DNA from: Syntrophaceae bacterium
GTDB lineage: Bacteria > Desulfobacterota > Syntrophia > Syntrophales > Smithellaceae
Direction of reading: 5' to 3'
DNA: 61,413 nt
Assembly (NCBI GenBank): GCA_009773315.1
Contig: WRPE01000013.1
Span: 1-61,413 of the forward strand
Under the pieces are notes generated by a model. It made no database searches. It was not told the DNA's origin and worked only from the letters and a program-made list of their open reading frames with translations. The position numbers and the translations under genes were made by a program. Below are positions 15,804 through 24,338 of the stretch, piece after piece (the first letter of the stretch is position 1; each line of letters begins with the position of its first letter).

Positions 15804-15865
15804 GTATGATCTCCCTTTTCGTTTTATAAAGTATAATAATGCCGCTGTTGCTGAATAATTTTATT

Positions 15866-15968
15866 CAATCACCTCGCGAGCTCGCTGTCGAGGTATGAAA
15901 TGAACGTCATTATATCGCGAGCAAGCTCGCGGAGAATTAACGCTCATCCCGCAACAGCGGGATTCAAG
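15866..15968. repeat. Intergenic repeat element, copy A
   Basis: About 103 bases shared with copy C at 24232-24338 and, shortened, with copy B at 20301-20358. It holds stems CGCGAGC/GCTCGCG and CCCGC/GCGGG. The last bases (GATTCAAG) contain the reverse complement of TGA, which is the stop codon of proC (15964-15966). It therefore ends inside the coding strand boundary of the neighbouring gene. Confidence 0.9.
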
Positions 15969-16779
15969 AACCGGCCAGTTCTTTCGCGCGTTTTGCCGCC
16001 GCCTCCACGGCAGCCATCAGCGTGGCACGAATCTTTCCTTCCTCCAGCACTTTTAATCCGGCGGCGGTGGTGCCGCCCGGCGAGGTCACCATGTTTTTCA
16101 ACTGCGCGGGATGCTGTTTGCCCGTAAGACACAGACGCGCCGAGCCCAGCATGGTCTGGGCGGCAAGTTTCTCGGCCAAATCGCGCGCAAGCCCCAGTTG
16201 CACACCGGCATCGGCGAGCGCTTCGATCATCACAAAACAATAAGCAGGCCCACTGCCGCTCAATCCGGTCACGGCGTCCATGAGTTTTTCGTCCACTTCC
16301 ACGGCTAAACCAACAGCGCTTAAAATCGCCATTGCGTATTGCACGTCGTCTTTTTGAACAAAATGCCCCCGGGCCACGGCGGCGGCGCCTTCACCCGCCA
16401 GCGCAGCGACATTAGGCATCACCCTTAACACACGCGGGGTTTTAGATAATGCCTTTTCAATAAAATTGGTCGTAATGCCTGCGGCGATCGAAATAAAAAT
16501 TTTCGACTTCGTCGCGACTGGACGAATATCTTTCAGGGTTTCTGGAAAATTCTGAGGTTTGACCGCCAGGATAATAATGTCGGCATCCTTCACTGCTTTC
16601 TTGTTGTCGGCAGTAACCTGTAATTTCAGGGAAGAGCGCAGATCATTGAGTCTGGCGGGATCAATGTCCGTCACCGTGATATTCTGCGCGGAAAGAATTT
16701 TGCGGGTTATCATCCCCTGGGCAAGAATACTGCCCATCTTTCCGCCTCCGATAATGGCTACTTTCTTGCCTGTAAACAT
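15964..16779 (-). CDS. proC: Pyrroline-5-carboxylate reductase
   Basis: A 271-residue enzyme for the last step of proline synthesis, reducing 1-pyrroline-5-carboxylate with NAD(P)H in the cytoplasm. It opens with the Rossmann motif IIGGGKMGSILAQGM. The signature for the C-terminal dimer domain is MDAVTGLSGSGPAYCFVMIEALADAG, followed by MVTSPGGTTAAGL. Length matches the family. Its stop codon lies inside repeat element A. The ATG at 16779 faces away from an alpha/beta hydrolase gene; a perfect TTGACA on the minus strand at 16839-16834 could be part of its promoter. Confidence 0.97.
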   Translation of the reverse strand: MFTGKKVAIIGGGKMGSILAQGMITRKILSAQNITVTDIDPARLNDLRSSLKLQVTADNKKAVKDADIIILAVKPQNFPETLKDIRPVATKSKIFISIAAGITTNFIEKALSKTPRVLRVMPNVAALAGEGAAAVARGHFVQKDDVQYAMAILSAVGLAVEVDEKLMDAVTGLSGSGPAYCFVMIEALADAGVQLGLARDLAEKLAAQTMLGSARLCLTGKQHPAQLKNMVTSPGGTTAAGLKVLEEGKIRATLMAAVEAAAKRAKELAGS

Positions 16780-16857
16780 AGTCTTTCAGCCCTCCGCGAT
16801 AATGGCAGATACATGCACTTTTTCCCCGCATCCTGTCAATATAAATCCATTCTTCCA

Positions 16858-16885
16858 TTGCATAAAAATTTACTTTTGTGATAGT
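16858..16885 (+). promoter_or_regulatory. Putative promoter of the hydrolase/yggT unit
   Basis: TTGCAT (16858-16863) and GATAGT (16880-16885) are 16 bases apart, and TG two bases before the -10 makes it an extended type. An AGGAGG ribosome binding site follows before the ATG at 16910. Only a partial consensus match. Confidence 0.4.
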
Positions 16886-16909
16886 CAATTCTCAGGAGGA
16901 CGATAATCG

Positions 16910-17701
16910 ATGATGAAGTATTTCAAGGTGAAAGAAAATAAAGTGGCCTGCTGGATCAATCCGCGCGATTTCGGCGCGCAGTCGCAAAGCCTTGTTTTTA
17001 TCCACGGTTCCGGCGGCAATTCCAGTGCCTGGTCTCATCAATATTCAAAGCTGCACAAGTTCTTTAATATCGCCGCCGTCAATCTCCCCGGGCATGGAAA
17101 ATCCGGTGGTCACGGAGAACAATTCATCCCGGAATACGTCCTCGGCTTAAAAGAAATTCTCGGCGCTTTAAAACTGGAGCGTCCGATACTGATCGGCCAT
17201 TCGCTGGGCGCGGCGATTGCTCTTGGTTTTGCCGCAACCTATCCGCAGGAGCTAAGCGGTGTCGTAGCCGTTGGCGGCGGATTAACCATGCCGGTTAATC
17301 CCGATATTCTGGAAGGATTGCGCCAACAACCGGAAGTCGTTATGGACCTGATCTGCAAAATTTCCCTGGCCAAAGAAAACCGTCCTAAATTTTTTGATGC
17401 CCTGCGCACAAGCCTCGGCCAGGCCAATATCGATGTTTTGTCCGGCGACATGCTGGCCTGCAGTAAATTCGATCTGACGGGGGAACTCAAAAAAATCATC
17501 GTGCCTACCCTGGTCATCTGCGGCGCAGAGGATAAAATGACACCACCGGCAGCGTCGAGAGAGATCGCCGCCGGCATCGCCTGCGCAAAATTCGTCCTGA
17601 TCGAAGGCGCGGGACACATGGTCATGATGGAAAAACCATTGGAATTTAATGAAGCCTTGAAAAATTTCTGCACAGATATTTGTTTGGCCCCTCTCCCTTG
17701 A
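16910..17701 (+). CDS. Alpha/beta hydrolase
   Basis: A 263-residue Ser hydrolase: oxyanion motif FIHGSGGNSSAW, PGHGKSGG, nucleophile elbow GHSLGAA, a C-terminal acid in CGAEDKMTPP and the His in GAGHMVMMEKP. The fold is that of the MenH/BioH/proline-iminopeptidase group and the substrate is open. It has no signal peptide. ATG 16910 follows AGGAGG; a second ATG is next to it. It points away from proC and is followed by a repeat-rich 110-base gap and then yggT. Confidence 0.9.
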   Translation: MMKYFKVKENKVACWINPRDFGAQSQSLVFIHGSGGNSSAWSHQYSKLHKFFNIAAVNLPGHGKSGGHGEQFIPEYVLGLKEILGALKLERPILIGHSLGAAIALGFAATYPQELSGVVAVGGGLTMPVNPDILEGLRQQPEVVMDLICKISLAKENRPKFFDALRTSLGQANIDVLSGDMLACSKFDLTGELKKIIVPTLVICGAEDKMTPPAASREIAAGIACAKFVLIEGAGHMVMMEKPLEFNEALKNFCTDICLAPLP

Positions 17702-17704
17702 TCC

Positions 17705-17766
17705 CCTGACCACCTGATGACCTGACCACCTAAAGGTGGCACGAGGTCACACGAGGTGGCACGAGG
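17705..17766. repeat. Paired direct repeats between hydrolase and yggT
   Basis: CCTGACCACCT occurs at 17705-17715 and 17721-17731 (period 16). AGGTGGCACGAGG occurs at 17734-17746 and 17754-17766 (period 20). The two units share the inverted core ACCACCT/AGGTGG(C), so the block can also fold. It resembles slipped-strand or REP-derived debris and holds no gene. Confidence 0.7.
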
Positions 17767-17811
17767 GCAAGCGTCCCACAAGGGGAGGGAAAATATAAAT
17801 GTGAGGTGTTT

Positions 17812-18108
17812 ATGTTTGCATTGAGTAATTTAATTATCGCACTGGCGAAAGTTCTTGATATCGTCCTGACGGTTTATATGTGGATTATCGTCGCCCGCGC
17901 CCTGATATCCTGGATAAATCCCGATCCCGGGAATAAAATCGTAATCTTTTTGTATCGCGTGACCGAACCGGTGCTCGGGCCGATACGCAGGATCATTCCC
18001 CGACACAATCTGCCCATTGATTTTGCGCCACTGATCGTTTTGCTGGTCATTATCTTCCTACAATCTTTCCTTGTTCAGACGATAATTCAGTGGGCGCAAG
18101 AGTTTTAA
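17812..18108 (+). CDS. YggT family membrane protein
   Basis: A 98-residue integral membrane protein with two hydrophobic segments (about residues 5-30 and 65-90) and the YggT motif RALISWINPDPGNK followed by RVTEPVLGPIRRIIP. YggT proteins often sit beside proC and yggU, as here. They have been linked to osmotic or potassium stress and, in cell-division clusters, to septum assembly; the molecular role is not settled. I chose ATG 17812, five bases after GAGG, over the GTG at 17806. Confidence 0.88.
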   Translation: MFALSNLIIALAKVLDIVLTVYMWIIVARALISWINPDPGNKIVIFLYRVTEPVLGPIRRIIPRHNLPIDFAPLIVLLVIIFLQSFLVQTIIQWAQEF

Positions 18109-18131
18109 TATCGCCGGGAAAGGCAAAATGC

Positions 18132-18446
18132 TTGACCGAGAAACTGCTTATTCGCGAAACAAAAGACGGATTGTCCTTCGATATCCATGTCAATCCTCAC
18201 GCCTCGCGGGCTGAGATCGCGGGTATTTCAGACGGCATGCTGAAAGTGAGGGTCACCGCGCCGCCGGTGGAAGGGGCAGCCAATGAGGCCTGTATCGGGT
18301 TGTTGTCCAAAAAGCTGGATCTCCGGAAAAGTCAGATCAAAATATCTTTAGGCACCAAGGGCCGCAAGAAAACGATTCTCGTCGGTGAAATCAACAAAAC
18401 CGAATTGGAGCAGAAGATCCATCAACTAGATGTGCAGGATCAATAA
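18132..18446 (+). CDS. YggU/DUF167 family protein
   Basis: The C-terminal motif VTAPPVEGAANEACIGLLSKKL is diagnostic of the UPF0235/DUF167 family, a small alpha/beta protein of unknown function often found after yggT. From TTG 18132 (GGGAAAGG eight bases upstream) the protein is 104 residues, close to the roughly 96 of Escherichia coli YggU. The frame is open back to a GTG at 18090, which would overlap yggT by 19 bases, so the start is uncertain. It is probably translated with yggT. Confidence 0.85.
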   Translation: MTEKLLIRETKDGLSFDIHVNPHASRAEIAGISDGMLKVRVTAPPVEGAANEACIGLLSKKLDLRKSQIKISLGTKGRKKTILVGEINKTELEQKIHQLDVQDQ

Positions 18447-18478
18447 TGCTAATAGCAGTTTGCGCAAGCCAGTATTCT

Positions 18479-18553
18479 GTCATTTCGACCACAGGGAGAA
18501 ATCTTTTTAACGATTTTAAAGATTTCTCAGTCACTTCGTTCCTTCGAAATGAC
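18479..18553. repeat. REP-like palindromic element (GTCATTTCGA type)
   Basis: Outer arms GTCATTTCGA (18479-18488) and TCGAAATGAC (18544-18553) match perfectly. Inner arms GAGAAATCTTT (18496-18506) and AAAGATTTCTC (18518-18528) also match perfectly. The nested 75-base palindrome lies between yggU and murJ. Elements with this outer arm are common intergenic repeats. Confidence 0.85.
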
Positions 18554-18626
18554 ATCTTTTTCACAAGTAAGTATTAGATATAAACATCTCACAACCTAAT
18601 TGATTTTGCTAAAGTTGAAATTTAAA

Positions 18627-20213
18627 ATGGAAAACCAGCCGGAAAAATCAGAAAACGTCAAAGTGGCCAAGGCCGCCGGAATTGTAGGCGCGGCCACGAT
18701 GGTCAGCCGCGTTTTCGGGGTGATTCGGGATATGGTGATCGCCGCCTTTTTCGGCGCGAACTGGATGACCGACGCATTCTGGGTGGCGTTTCGCATACCC
18801 AATATGCTCAGGCGTCTGCTGGGTGAAGGCTCGCTTACCGTTTCCTTTGTCCCAATTTTTACCGAGTACCTCCAGAAAAAAACAAGAGAAGAAGCCCTTG
18901 AACTGGCCTCCAATGCTTTTACTATTCTATCCGTCATTCTGGCGGTTGTATCGGTGCTGGGCATTCTCCTGTCGCCTTTGATTGTCGGACTGATTGCGCC
19001 CGGCTTTATTGCAAAACCCGAGCAGTTTGCACTGGCTGTTTTTTTAAACCGCCTGATGTTTCCGTATATCTTTTTTATCGCGCTGGTGGCTTTATGCATG
19101 GGTATTCTAAATTCCTTCCGGCATTTTACCGCACCGGCCTTATCGCCGGTGATGTTAAATATCGCCATGATCGCGGCCGCGCTGGCTTTGCACGACACCT
19201 TTGCCCAACCGATTACGGCGCTGGCCGTAGGTGTATTGATCGGCGGTGTGTTGCAACTGGCTATGCAGTGGCCGGTTTTGCTGAAATTTGGTGTTAAATT
19301 TAAATTTCGATTCAATTTGCGGCATCCAGGGCTTAAGCAAATCGGCCTGCTGATGCTTCCGGCGATCTTCGGCGCGGGCGTGGGCACCATTAATGTTTTT
19401 GTCGGAACGATTCTGGCCTCGACGCTTCCGGGCGGCTCTATCACCTATCTTTTTTATGCCGACCGGATCATGGAATTCCCACTGGGCATTTTTGCCATCG
19501 CCATCGGAACGGCAGCGCTGCCAAGCTTTTCTGCGCATGTTGCCGCAGGTCAAATGGATGAGTTAAAATCCAGCATTTCTTTCTCCCTTCGGCTGATGCT
19601 TTTTTTAACCATCCCGGCGATGGTTGCTTTAATGGCGCTGAACCTGCCGATCATTTCCGTTTTGTTTCAACGCGGCGCTTTTGACGCCCAGGATGCTATC
19701 TATACCGGCCAGGCTCTGTTCTGTTATGCGTTGGGCCTCTGGGCGTTTTCGGTTCTCCGTGTGTTTATTTCTTCTTTTTATTCTCTCCAAGACTCCAAAT
19801 GGCCGCTGAAAGCAGCCACCATCACACTGATTGTGAATGTGCTTTTCAGTCTGGCCCTGATGTACCCTTTAAAACACAATGGCCTTGCCCTGGCTAATTC
19901 CATCTCCGCCGCGGTCAATGTCTTGATTCTGGCATTTGTCCTGAGAAGAAAAATCGGAACATTCCTCGATCGTACCTTTTACACCTCTGTTTTTAAAATT
20001 ATCGTATCTGCCGCTATTATGCTCGGCGCAATCGGGCTGATTGAGTATTTTATGCCGTGGGATACACACGCCGGCCTTAAAACAAGATTAACTTACCTGA
20101 TCAGCACCGTTGTTGCGGGAGCCTCTGTATTCTTTATCTGCGCTTACCTGCTGAAAAGCCCTGAAATTCACGCCGTGGTCAAGATGCTAAAAAAGAGGTT
20201 AAACCGCCCATAG
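18627..20213 (+). CDS. murJ: Lipid II flippase MurJ
   Basis: A 528-residue polytopic membrane protein of the MOP superfamily that moves lipid II across the inner membrane for peptidoglycan synthesis. N-terminal signature: AAGIVGAATMVSRVFGVIRD, then WVAFRIPNMLRRLLGEGSLT and SFVPIFTEYL, followed by about 13-14 hydrophobic segments. Size matches the family. I prefer ATG 18627; the frame opens nine codons earlier with a TTG, and neither has a strong ribosome binding site. It is followed by repeat B and serS in the same direction. Confidence 0.95.
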   Translation: MENQPEKSENVKVAKAAGIVGAATMVSRVFGVIRDMVIAAFFGANWMTDAFWVAFRIPNMLRRLLGEGSLTVSFVPIFTEYLQKKTREEALELASNAFTILSVILAVVSVLGILLSPLIVGLIAPGFIAKPEQFALAVFLNRLMFPYIFFIALVALCMGILNSFRHFTAPALSPVMLNIAMIAAALALHDTFAQPITALAVGVLIGGVLQLAMQWPVLLKFGVKFKFRFNLRHPGLKQIGLLMLPAIFGAGVGTINVFVGTILASTLPGGSITYLFYADRIMEFPLGIFAIAIGTAALPSFSAHVAAGQMDELKSSISFSLRLMLFLTIPAMVALMALNLPIISVLFQRGAFDAQDAIYTGQALFCYALGLWAFSVLRVFISSFYSLQDSKWPLKAATITLIVNVLFSLALMYPLKHNGLALANSISAAVNVLILAFVLRRKIGTFLDRTFYTSVFKIIVSAAIMLGAIGLIEYFMPWDTHAGLKTRLTYLISTVVAGASVFFICAYLLKSPEIHAVVKMLKKRLNRP

Positions 20214-20300
20214 TATTGATTAAACCGACAAAGTCATTGACTTCAATATTTCAAAGTGATAGGAGTTCCCCACTTTGGCAGGCATCATCAGCAAAAGGTT

Positions 20301-20358
20301 AATCAACCACCTCGCGAGCTCGCTGCGGAGAATTGACGCTAGTCCCGCAACAGCGGGG
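20301..20358. repeat. Intergenic repeat element, copy B (internally deleted)
   Basis: It matches both ends of copies A and C but lacks about 45 central bases, as if lost between the two GCTCGC units present in the full copies. It lies 12 bases before the serS start codon, and the serS ribosome binding site AAGG follows directly after it. Confidence 0.85.
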
Positions 20359-20370
20359 TTAAGGTAATTT

Positions 20371-21645
20371 ATGTTGGATGTTAAATACTTAAGACAGAAT
20401 ATCGATTTGGTCCGGAAAAAAATGGACGACCGGGGCCAAAAAATTGATTTTGACCGTTTTTTAGGTTTAGACACGAAAAGACGCGACATTTTGCAGTCAG
20501 TGGAAACCCTGCGCAACGAACGCAACAGCGTTTCCAAGCAAGTAGGTGAACTCAAAAAGAAGAAAGAGGACGCATCACAGCTCATTGAAAAGATGGGTGA
20601 CGTATCGGCCCGGATAAAAGAATATGACGAAAGCCTGCGCATCACGGAAGAAGAGCTGAACGCCTTTGTCCTGATTGTGCCCAATATTCAGCACGAATCC
20701 GTGCCGCAAGGCGGCGGTTCCGAAGATAATACCGTTGTGCGCACCTGGGGTGAAAAACCGGTTTTCACCTTTGAGCCCAAACAACATTTCGAGCTTGGCG
20801 AAAACCTGAACATTCTGGATTTCGCGCGCGGCGCAAAAATTACCGGAGCGCGCTTTACGGTTTACCGTGGAGCAGGCGCTGCCATAGAGCGGGCGTTAAT
20901 CAGCTTCATGCTTGATCTGCACACGGAAAAGCATGGTTATACGGAAGTTTTAACACCGTTTATGGTGAACCGTGAAAGCATGACCGCAACGGGTCAGTTG
21001 CCCAAATTTGCGGAAGATCTTTTTAAAATTGAAGGCATGGAATATTACCTGGTTCCAACAGCGGAAGTTCCGGTCACGAATATTTACCGGGATGAAATCC
21101 TCGAGGAAGAGAAACTGCCGATTTGTCTGGTGGCTTATTCACCTTGTTTCCGTGCAGAAGCCGGCTCCTACGGCAAGGACACGCGGGGATTGATCCGTCA
21201 GCATCAGTTTAATAAAGTAGAGATGGTCAAGTTTTCCAAACCGGAAACTTCTTATGATGAATTGGAAAAACTGACCGCCAACGCGGAAGAAGTTCTCAAA
21301 ATGCTCGGCATCCCATACAGGACTGTATGTTTGTGCACCGCCGACCTTGGCTTTTCTTCAGCCAAAACCTACGACGTAGAAGCTTGGATGCCAGGACAAA
21401 ATAGCTACCGGGAAATTTCTTCGTGCAGCAATTTCGAAGATTTTCAGGCTAGGCGTGCGGCGATCCGGTTCCGGAAAAAAGACAGCGGCAAAGTGGAACT
21501 TGTCCACACTTTAAACGGTTCGGGCCTGGCTGTCGGCAGAACGGTTGTGGCAATACTGGAAAATTATCAGCAAGCTGACGGAAGCATCATTATTCCGGAA
21601 GCTTTGCGTCCTTACATGAGAGGCCTGGAACGAATTACTCTTTAA
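20371..21645 (+). CDS. serS: Seryl-tRNA synthetase
   Basis: A 424-residue class II synthetase that charges tRNA-Ser with serine. The N-terminal coiled-coil arm (residues about 1-110, with heptads around [20 protein letters not shown]) grips the long variable arm of tRNA-Ser. Class II motif 2 appears as [26 protein letters not shown] and motif 3 as [20 protein letters not shown]. Length is standard. ATG 20371 follows AAGG. Two tRNA-Ser genes lie immediately downstream, so enzyme and substrates are clustered. Confidence 0.98.
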   Translation: MLDVKYLRQNIDLVRKKMDDRGQKIDFDRFLGLDTKRRDILQSVETLRNERNSVSKQVGELKKKKEDASQLIEKMGDVSARIKEYDESLRITEEELNAFVLIVPNIQHESVPQGGGSEDNTVVRTWGEKPVFTFEPKQHFELGENLNILDFARGAKITGARFTVYRGAGAAIERALISFMLDLHTEKHGYTEVLTPFMVNRESMTATGQLPKFAEDLFKIEGMEYYLVPTAEVPVTNIYRDEILEEEKLPICLVAYSPCFRAEAGSYGKDTRGLIRQHQFNKVEMVKFSKPETSYDELEKLTANAEEVLKMLGIPYRTVCLCTADLGFSSAKTYDVEAWMPGQNSYREISSCSNFEDFQARRAAIRFRKKDSGKVELVHTLNGSGLAVGRTVVAILENYQQADGSIIIPEALRPYMRGLERITL

Positions 21646-21680
21646 GGAATTTTCCCGAAAGCATGATGATATAAAAATAT

Positions 21681-21766
21681 GGAGGGATGGCCGAGTGGTC
21701 GATGGCGGCGGTCTTGAAAACCGTTGGATGAAAGTCTCGCGGGTTCGAATCCTGCTCCCTCCGCCA
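21681..21766 (+). tRNA. tRNA-Ser (anticodon TGA)
   Basis: An 86-base tRNA with acceptor stem GGAGGGA/TCCCTCC, anticodon loop CTTGAAA (TGA), a long variable arm as expected for Ser, T loop TTCGAAT and an encoded CCA end at 21764-21766. It starts 35 bases after the serS stop codon. Confidence 0.96.
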
Positions 21767-21834
21767 GAATAATTAACACGCGTCTTGAATCATTAGACGT
21801 CTTGTTTCAAAAATACAGGCCTGAAATAATCAGC

Positions 21835-21929
21835 GGAGAGATGGCTGAGTGGCCGAAAGCGATCGCCTGCTAAGCGATTGTACGCCCTTCAAAGGTGTAC
21901 CGCGGGTTCGAATCCCGCTCTCTCCGCCA
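21835..21929 (+). tRNA. tRNA-Ser (anticodon GCT)
   Basis: A 95-base tRNA with acceptor stem GGAGAGA/TCTCTCC, anticodon loop CTGCTAA (GCT), a long variable arm, T loop TTCGAAT and an encoded CCA end. It reads AGC/AGU codons, complementing the TGA isoacceptor 68 bases upstream. Confidence 0.96.
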
Positions 21930-21997
21930 TTATTTATTAATCTCACCTTATTGATTCATTCGATTTGAAACAATTCTAATAAAGGATTTCCGTAGCT

Positions 21998-23824
21998 ATG
22001 AACTGGGAAAAGAATTATGTCCTGCTCGAAACACTGCGCCGGGACCAGGATAACACTCAAAACTTTTTTTTCGCAAACCCGTTGGATACTATCGCCTGCT
22101 CCTCGCCGTCAGGAATCCAAAAATGTTTCCGGAAAATGGAGTCCTATCGGCAAGAAGGATATTTTCTGGCCGGATTTTTTTCTTATGAACTGGGCTACTT
22201 CCTGGAAGACACTTTAAATCAATACTGTCCGAAAATAAATTATCCGCTTCTGTGGTTTGGCGTTTACCGCAAACCTTGTAAGCCGAAGGCTTGTTTTCTG
22301 GAAAATCGGGACACACATTACATCTTTTCCTCGCCGCTACTCGCAGAAAAGTATTCTTCATACAAAAGAAATATTGCCAAAATTAAAACCTGCCTTGCAC
22401 AGGGCGAAACTTATCAGATTAACTATACGTCCCGATATAATTTCAACTTCATCGGCAACATTTTTGATTTTTACAATCAATTGAAACATCATCAAAAAGT
22501 GTCTTACTCATCCCTCATCAATTATCATGGCAATAGTATTATTTCTCTCTCACCTGAACTGTTTTTCCGCATTGACAAAAATCGAAACATCAAAGTCAAA
22601 CCAATGAAAGGAACAGCACCCATCGGCACGCCCCCCGGCTGGCTGCAAAAAGATATTAAGAACACAAGCGAAAATGTGATGATTGTGGATCTGCTGCGCA
22701 ACGATCTTGGTCGAATCTGCAAATCGGGAACGGTGCGGGTGCGGGAACTCTTTGGCGTTGAAACATATGAAACCCTTTTACAAATGACCTCCACCGTCAC
22801 CGGTAAATTACAATCCCAGATCAGTATATTGGATTTGATGAAAAGTCTGTTTCCCTGCGGCTCCGTGACCGGCGCGCCAAAGATTTCCAGCATGAAAATA
22901 ATCCGCACGCTGGAGACAGAGCCCAGAAATATTTATACAGGCGCCATTGGTTACTTTGCGCCGGACGGACAGGCTGCTTTCAATGTCGCCATCCGGACAA
23001 TCGATCTCCAGACACGGCGGAATCAAACATATTCCGCGCAAATGGGAGTCGGCGGCGGCATTGTGTTTGATTCGCAACCGCAAGAGGAATATGCTGAATG
23101 CCAACTGAAAGCAAAGTTCCTGTTTGATGCCATGCCTGACTTTGCCCTGATTGAAACCATGCTTTTCACAGAGGGGAAAATTCAATATCTTTCCCGGCAT
23201 CTCCAACGCTTAAAGGCGTCAGTCGATTATTTCAACATCCCCTGCCCCATCGGGAAAATTCAAAACGCTTTAAAAGAATACACAACATGCTTGACCGGCA
23301 AAATCCGCCTGCGCCTGCTTCTGAAATCAAACAGTGAAATCGTTCTGGAACACCAGCCGCTGCCTGCAACCAAACCCTCCATGCCGCTGATTGCATTATC
23401 CAGTTTCCAGACACGATCGGACGACCCGTTTCTTTATCACAAATCAACCCTTCGAAAGCTATATGATGAAGAATATAAACGATGTGCATCAGAAGGCTAT
23501 TTCGACGTTATCTTCAGGAATGAAAAAGATCAAATCACCGAAGGCGCGATATCCAATATTTTTGTCCGAATCAAAGACCGCTATTTCACACCGCCGATTT
23601 CCTGCGGTCTGCTCCCTGGAATCAGACGGCAGATCATGATCAAAAAATTAAAAGCCCGTGAAAAAATTATCTACCCCAAAGACTTGAAAACGGCCGATAA
23701 AATCCTCCTGACCAATTCCGTCCGGGGCACAACCGAGGTAACTCTGAAGAGAAGCATCAATCCCGCTCAAGCATTTCCCCCACCAGCATCGCTGTCTCGC
23801 CGACAATGCGGATGCATTTCTTGA
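21998..23824 (+). CDS. pabB: Fused aminodeoxychorismate synthase/lyase (PabB-PabC)
   Basis: A 608-residue fusion for p-aminobenzoate, the folate precursor. Residues about 1-370 are a chorismate-binding domain with VKPMKGTAPIGT, whose Lys marks aminodeoxychorismate synthase rather than anthranilate synthase (Ala there), then DLLRNDLGRI and PCGSVTGAPK. Residues about 380-590 are a PLP-dependent aminodeoxychorismate lyase domain (FALIETMLFTEGKI, then EGAISNIFV and LLPGIRR). No separate glutaminase (PabA) is in the window. The last 68 bases overlap the convergent C_GCAxxG gene, and the C-terminal tail after NSVRGTTEVTL is proline- and serine-rich and probably unstructured. Confidence 0.93.
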   Translation: MNWEKNYVLLETLRRDQDNTQNFFFANPLDTIACSSPSGIQKCFRKMESYRQEGYFLAGFFSYELGYFLEDTLNQYCPKINYPLLWFGVYRKPCKPKACFLENRDTHYIFSSPLLAEKYSSYKRNIAKIKTCLAQGETYQINYTSRYNFNFIGNIFDFYNQLKHHQKVSYSSLINYHGNSIISLSPELFFRIDKNRNIKVKPMKGTAPIGTPPGWLQKDIKNTSENVMIVDLLRNDLGRICKSGTVRVRELFGVETYETLLQMTSTVTGKLQSQISILDLMKSLFPCGSVTGAPKISSMKIIRTLETEPRNIYTGAIGYFAPDGQAAFNVAIRTIDLQTRRNQTYSAQMGVGGGIVFDSQPQEEYAECQLKAKFLFDAMPDFALIETMLFTEGKIQYLSRHLQRLKASVDYFNIPCPIGKIQNALKEYTTCLTGKIRLRLLLKSNSEIVLEHQPLPATKPSMPLIALSSFQTRSDDPFLYHKSTLRKLYDEEYKRCASEGYFDVIFRNEKDQITEGAISNIFVRIKDRYFTPPISCGLLPGIRRQIMIKKLKAREKIIYPKDLKTADKILLTNSVRGTTEVTLKRSINPAQAFPPPASLSRRQCGCIS

Positions 23825-24218
23825 CCTTGTCGCCTTGATAAAACGCTCTGGCCTCTCCGCGGTCTGTCCAGTCCACGCCTGCAATGTCCCGGCAGTTAAT
23901 TGTGCCGGCTTGATTCACAATCTCGTCGCGAAACCGCTGCACCATTTCCCGAGCATCAGCCCACATTTTCGGGTTTTCCTTTTCATCATGATGCGCACGG
24001 CTGTAGCGTAAACCGAGCACCGCCAGTCCCCCGGCCAGCGCACCACAGACTTCGCCGTTGCCTCCCAATCCCCCGCCGAACGCCCCCATGGCGCGGATAA
24101 CGTCATCGTTACCCTTGCCCAGTTTTTCCTGGCCTACGGCGGCAATAGCCTGGCTGCAATGAAACCTTTCTCCGGCCATCATCTCGATGGCTTTTTTTCT
24201 CATCTCTTTGGGCGTCAT
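23757..24218 (-). CDS. C_GCAxxG_C_C family protein
   Basis: A 153-residue protein of the C_GCAxxG_C_C family, with Cys in FHCSQAI, the core NGEVCGALAGGLAVLGLRYS, and later Cys in INCRDI and KKCIRIV. The family is frequent in anaerobes and syntrophs and is thought to be a redox or metal-binding protein; the role is not proven. I chose ATG 24218, after GGAGGAAGG. The frame runs 16 codons further upstream, but that part lies in repeat element C. The 3' end overlaps pabBC by 68 bases, convergently. Confidence 0.88.
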   Translation of the reverse strand: MTPKEMRKKAIEMMAGERFHCSQAIAAVGQEKLGKGNDDVIRAMGAFGGGLGGNGEVCGALAGGLAVLGLRYSRAHHDEKENPKMWADAREMVQRFRDEIVNQAGTINCRDIAGVDWTDRGEARAFYQGDKVKKCIRIVGETAMLVGEMLERD

Positions 24219-24231
24219 AACCTTCCTCCTG

Positions 24232-24338
24232 TAATCAACCACCTCGCGAGCTCGCTGTCGAGGCACGAAATGAACGTCATTATATCGCGAGCAAGCTCGC
24301 GGAGAATTGACGCTCGTCCCGCTTAAGCGGGATTCAAG
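24232..24338. repeat. Intergenic repeat element, copy C
   Basis: A full-length copy, nearly identical to copy A from the CACCTCGCGAGC start to the GATTCAAG end; the CCCGC/GCGGG loop differs. It lies between two leftward genes. The last bases provide the stop codon of the SDR (24334-24336), the same relation copy A has to proC. Confidence 0.9.

Noticed and set aside
15844-15963. Repeats considered as a CRISPR array
   Set aside because: The copies of this element are kilobases apart, contain stem-loops and have no regular spacers; there are no cas genes.
20220-20684. A 154-codon minus-strand frame at the serS start
   Set aside because: It is antisense to the serS coiled-coil arm and Ser-rich; it looks like a shadow.
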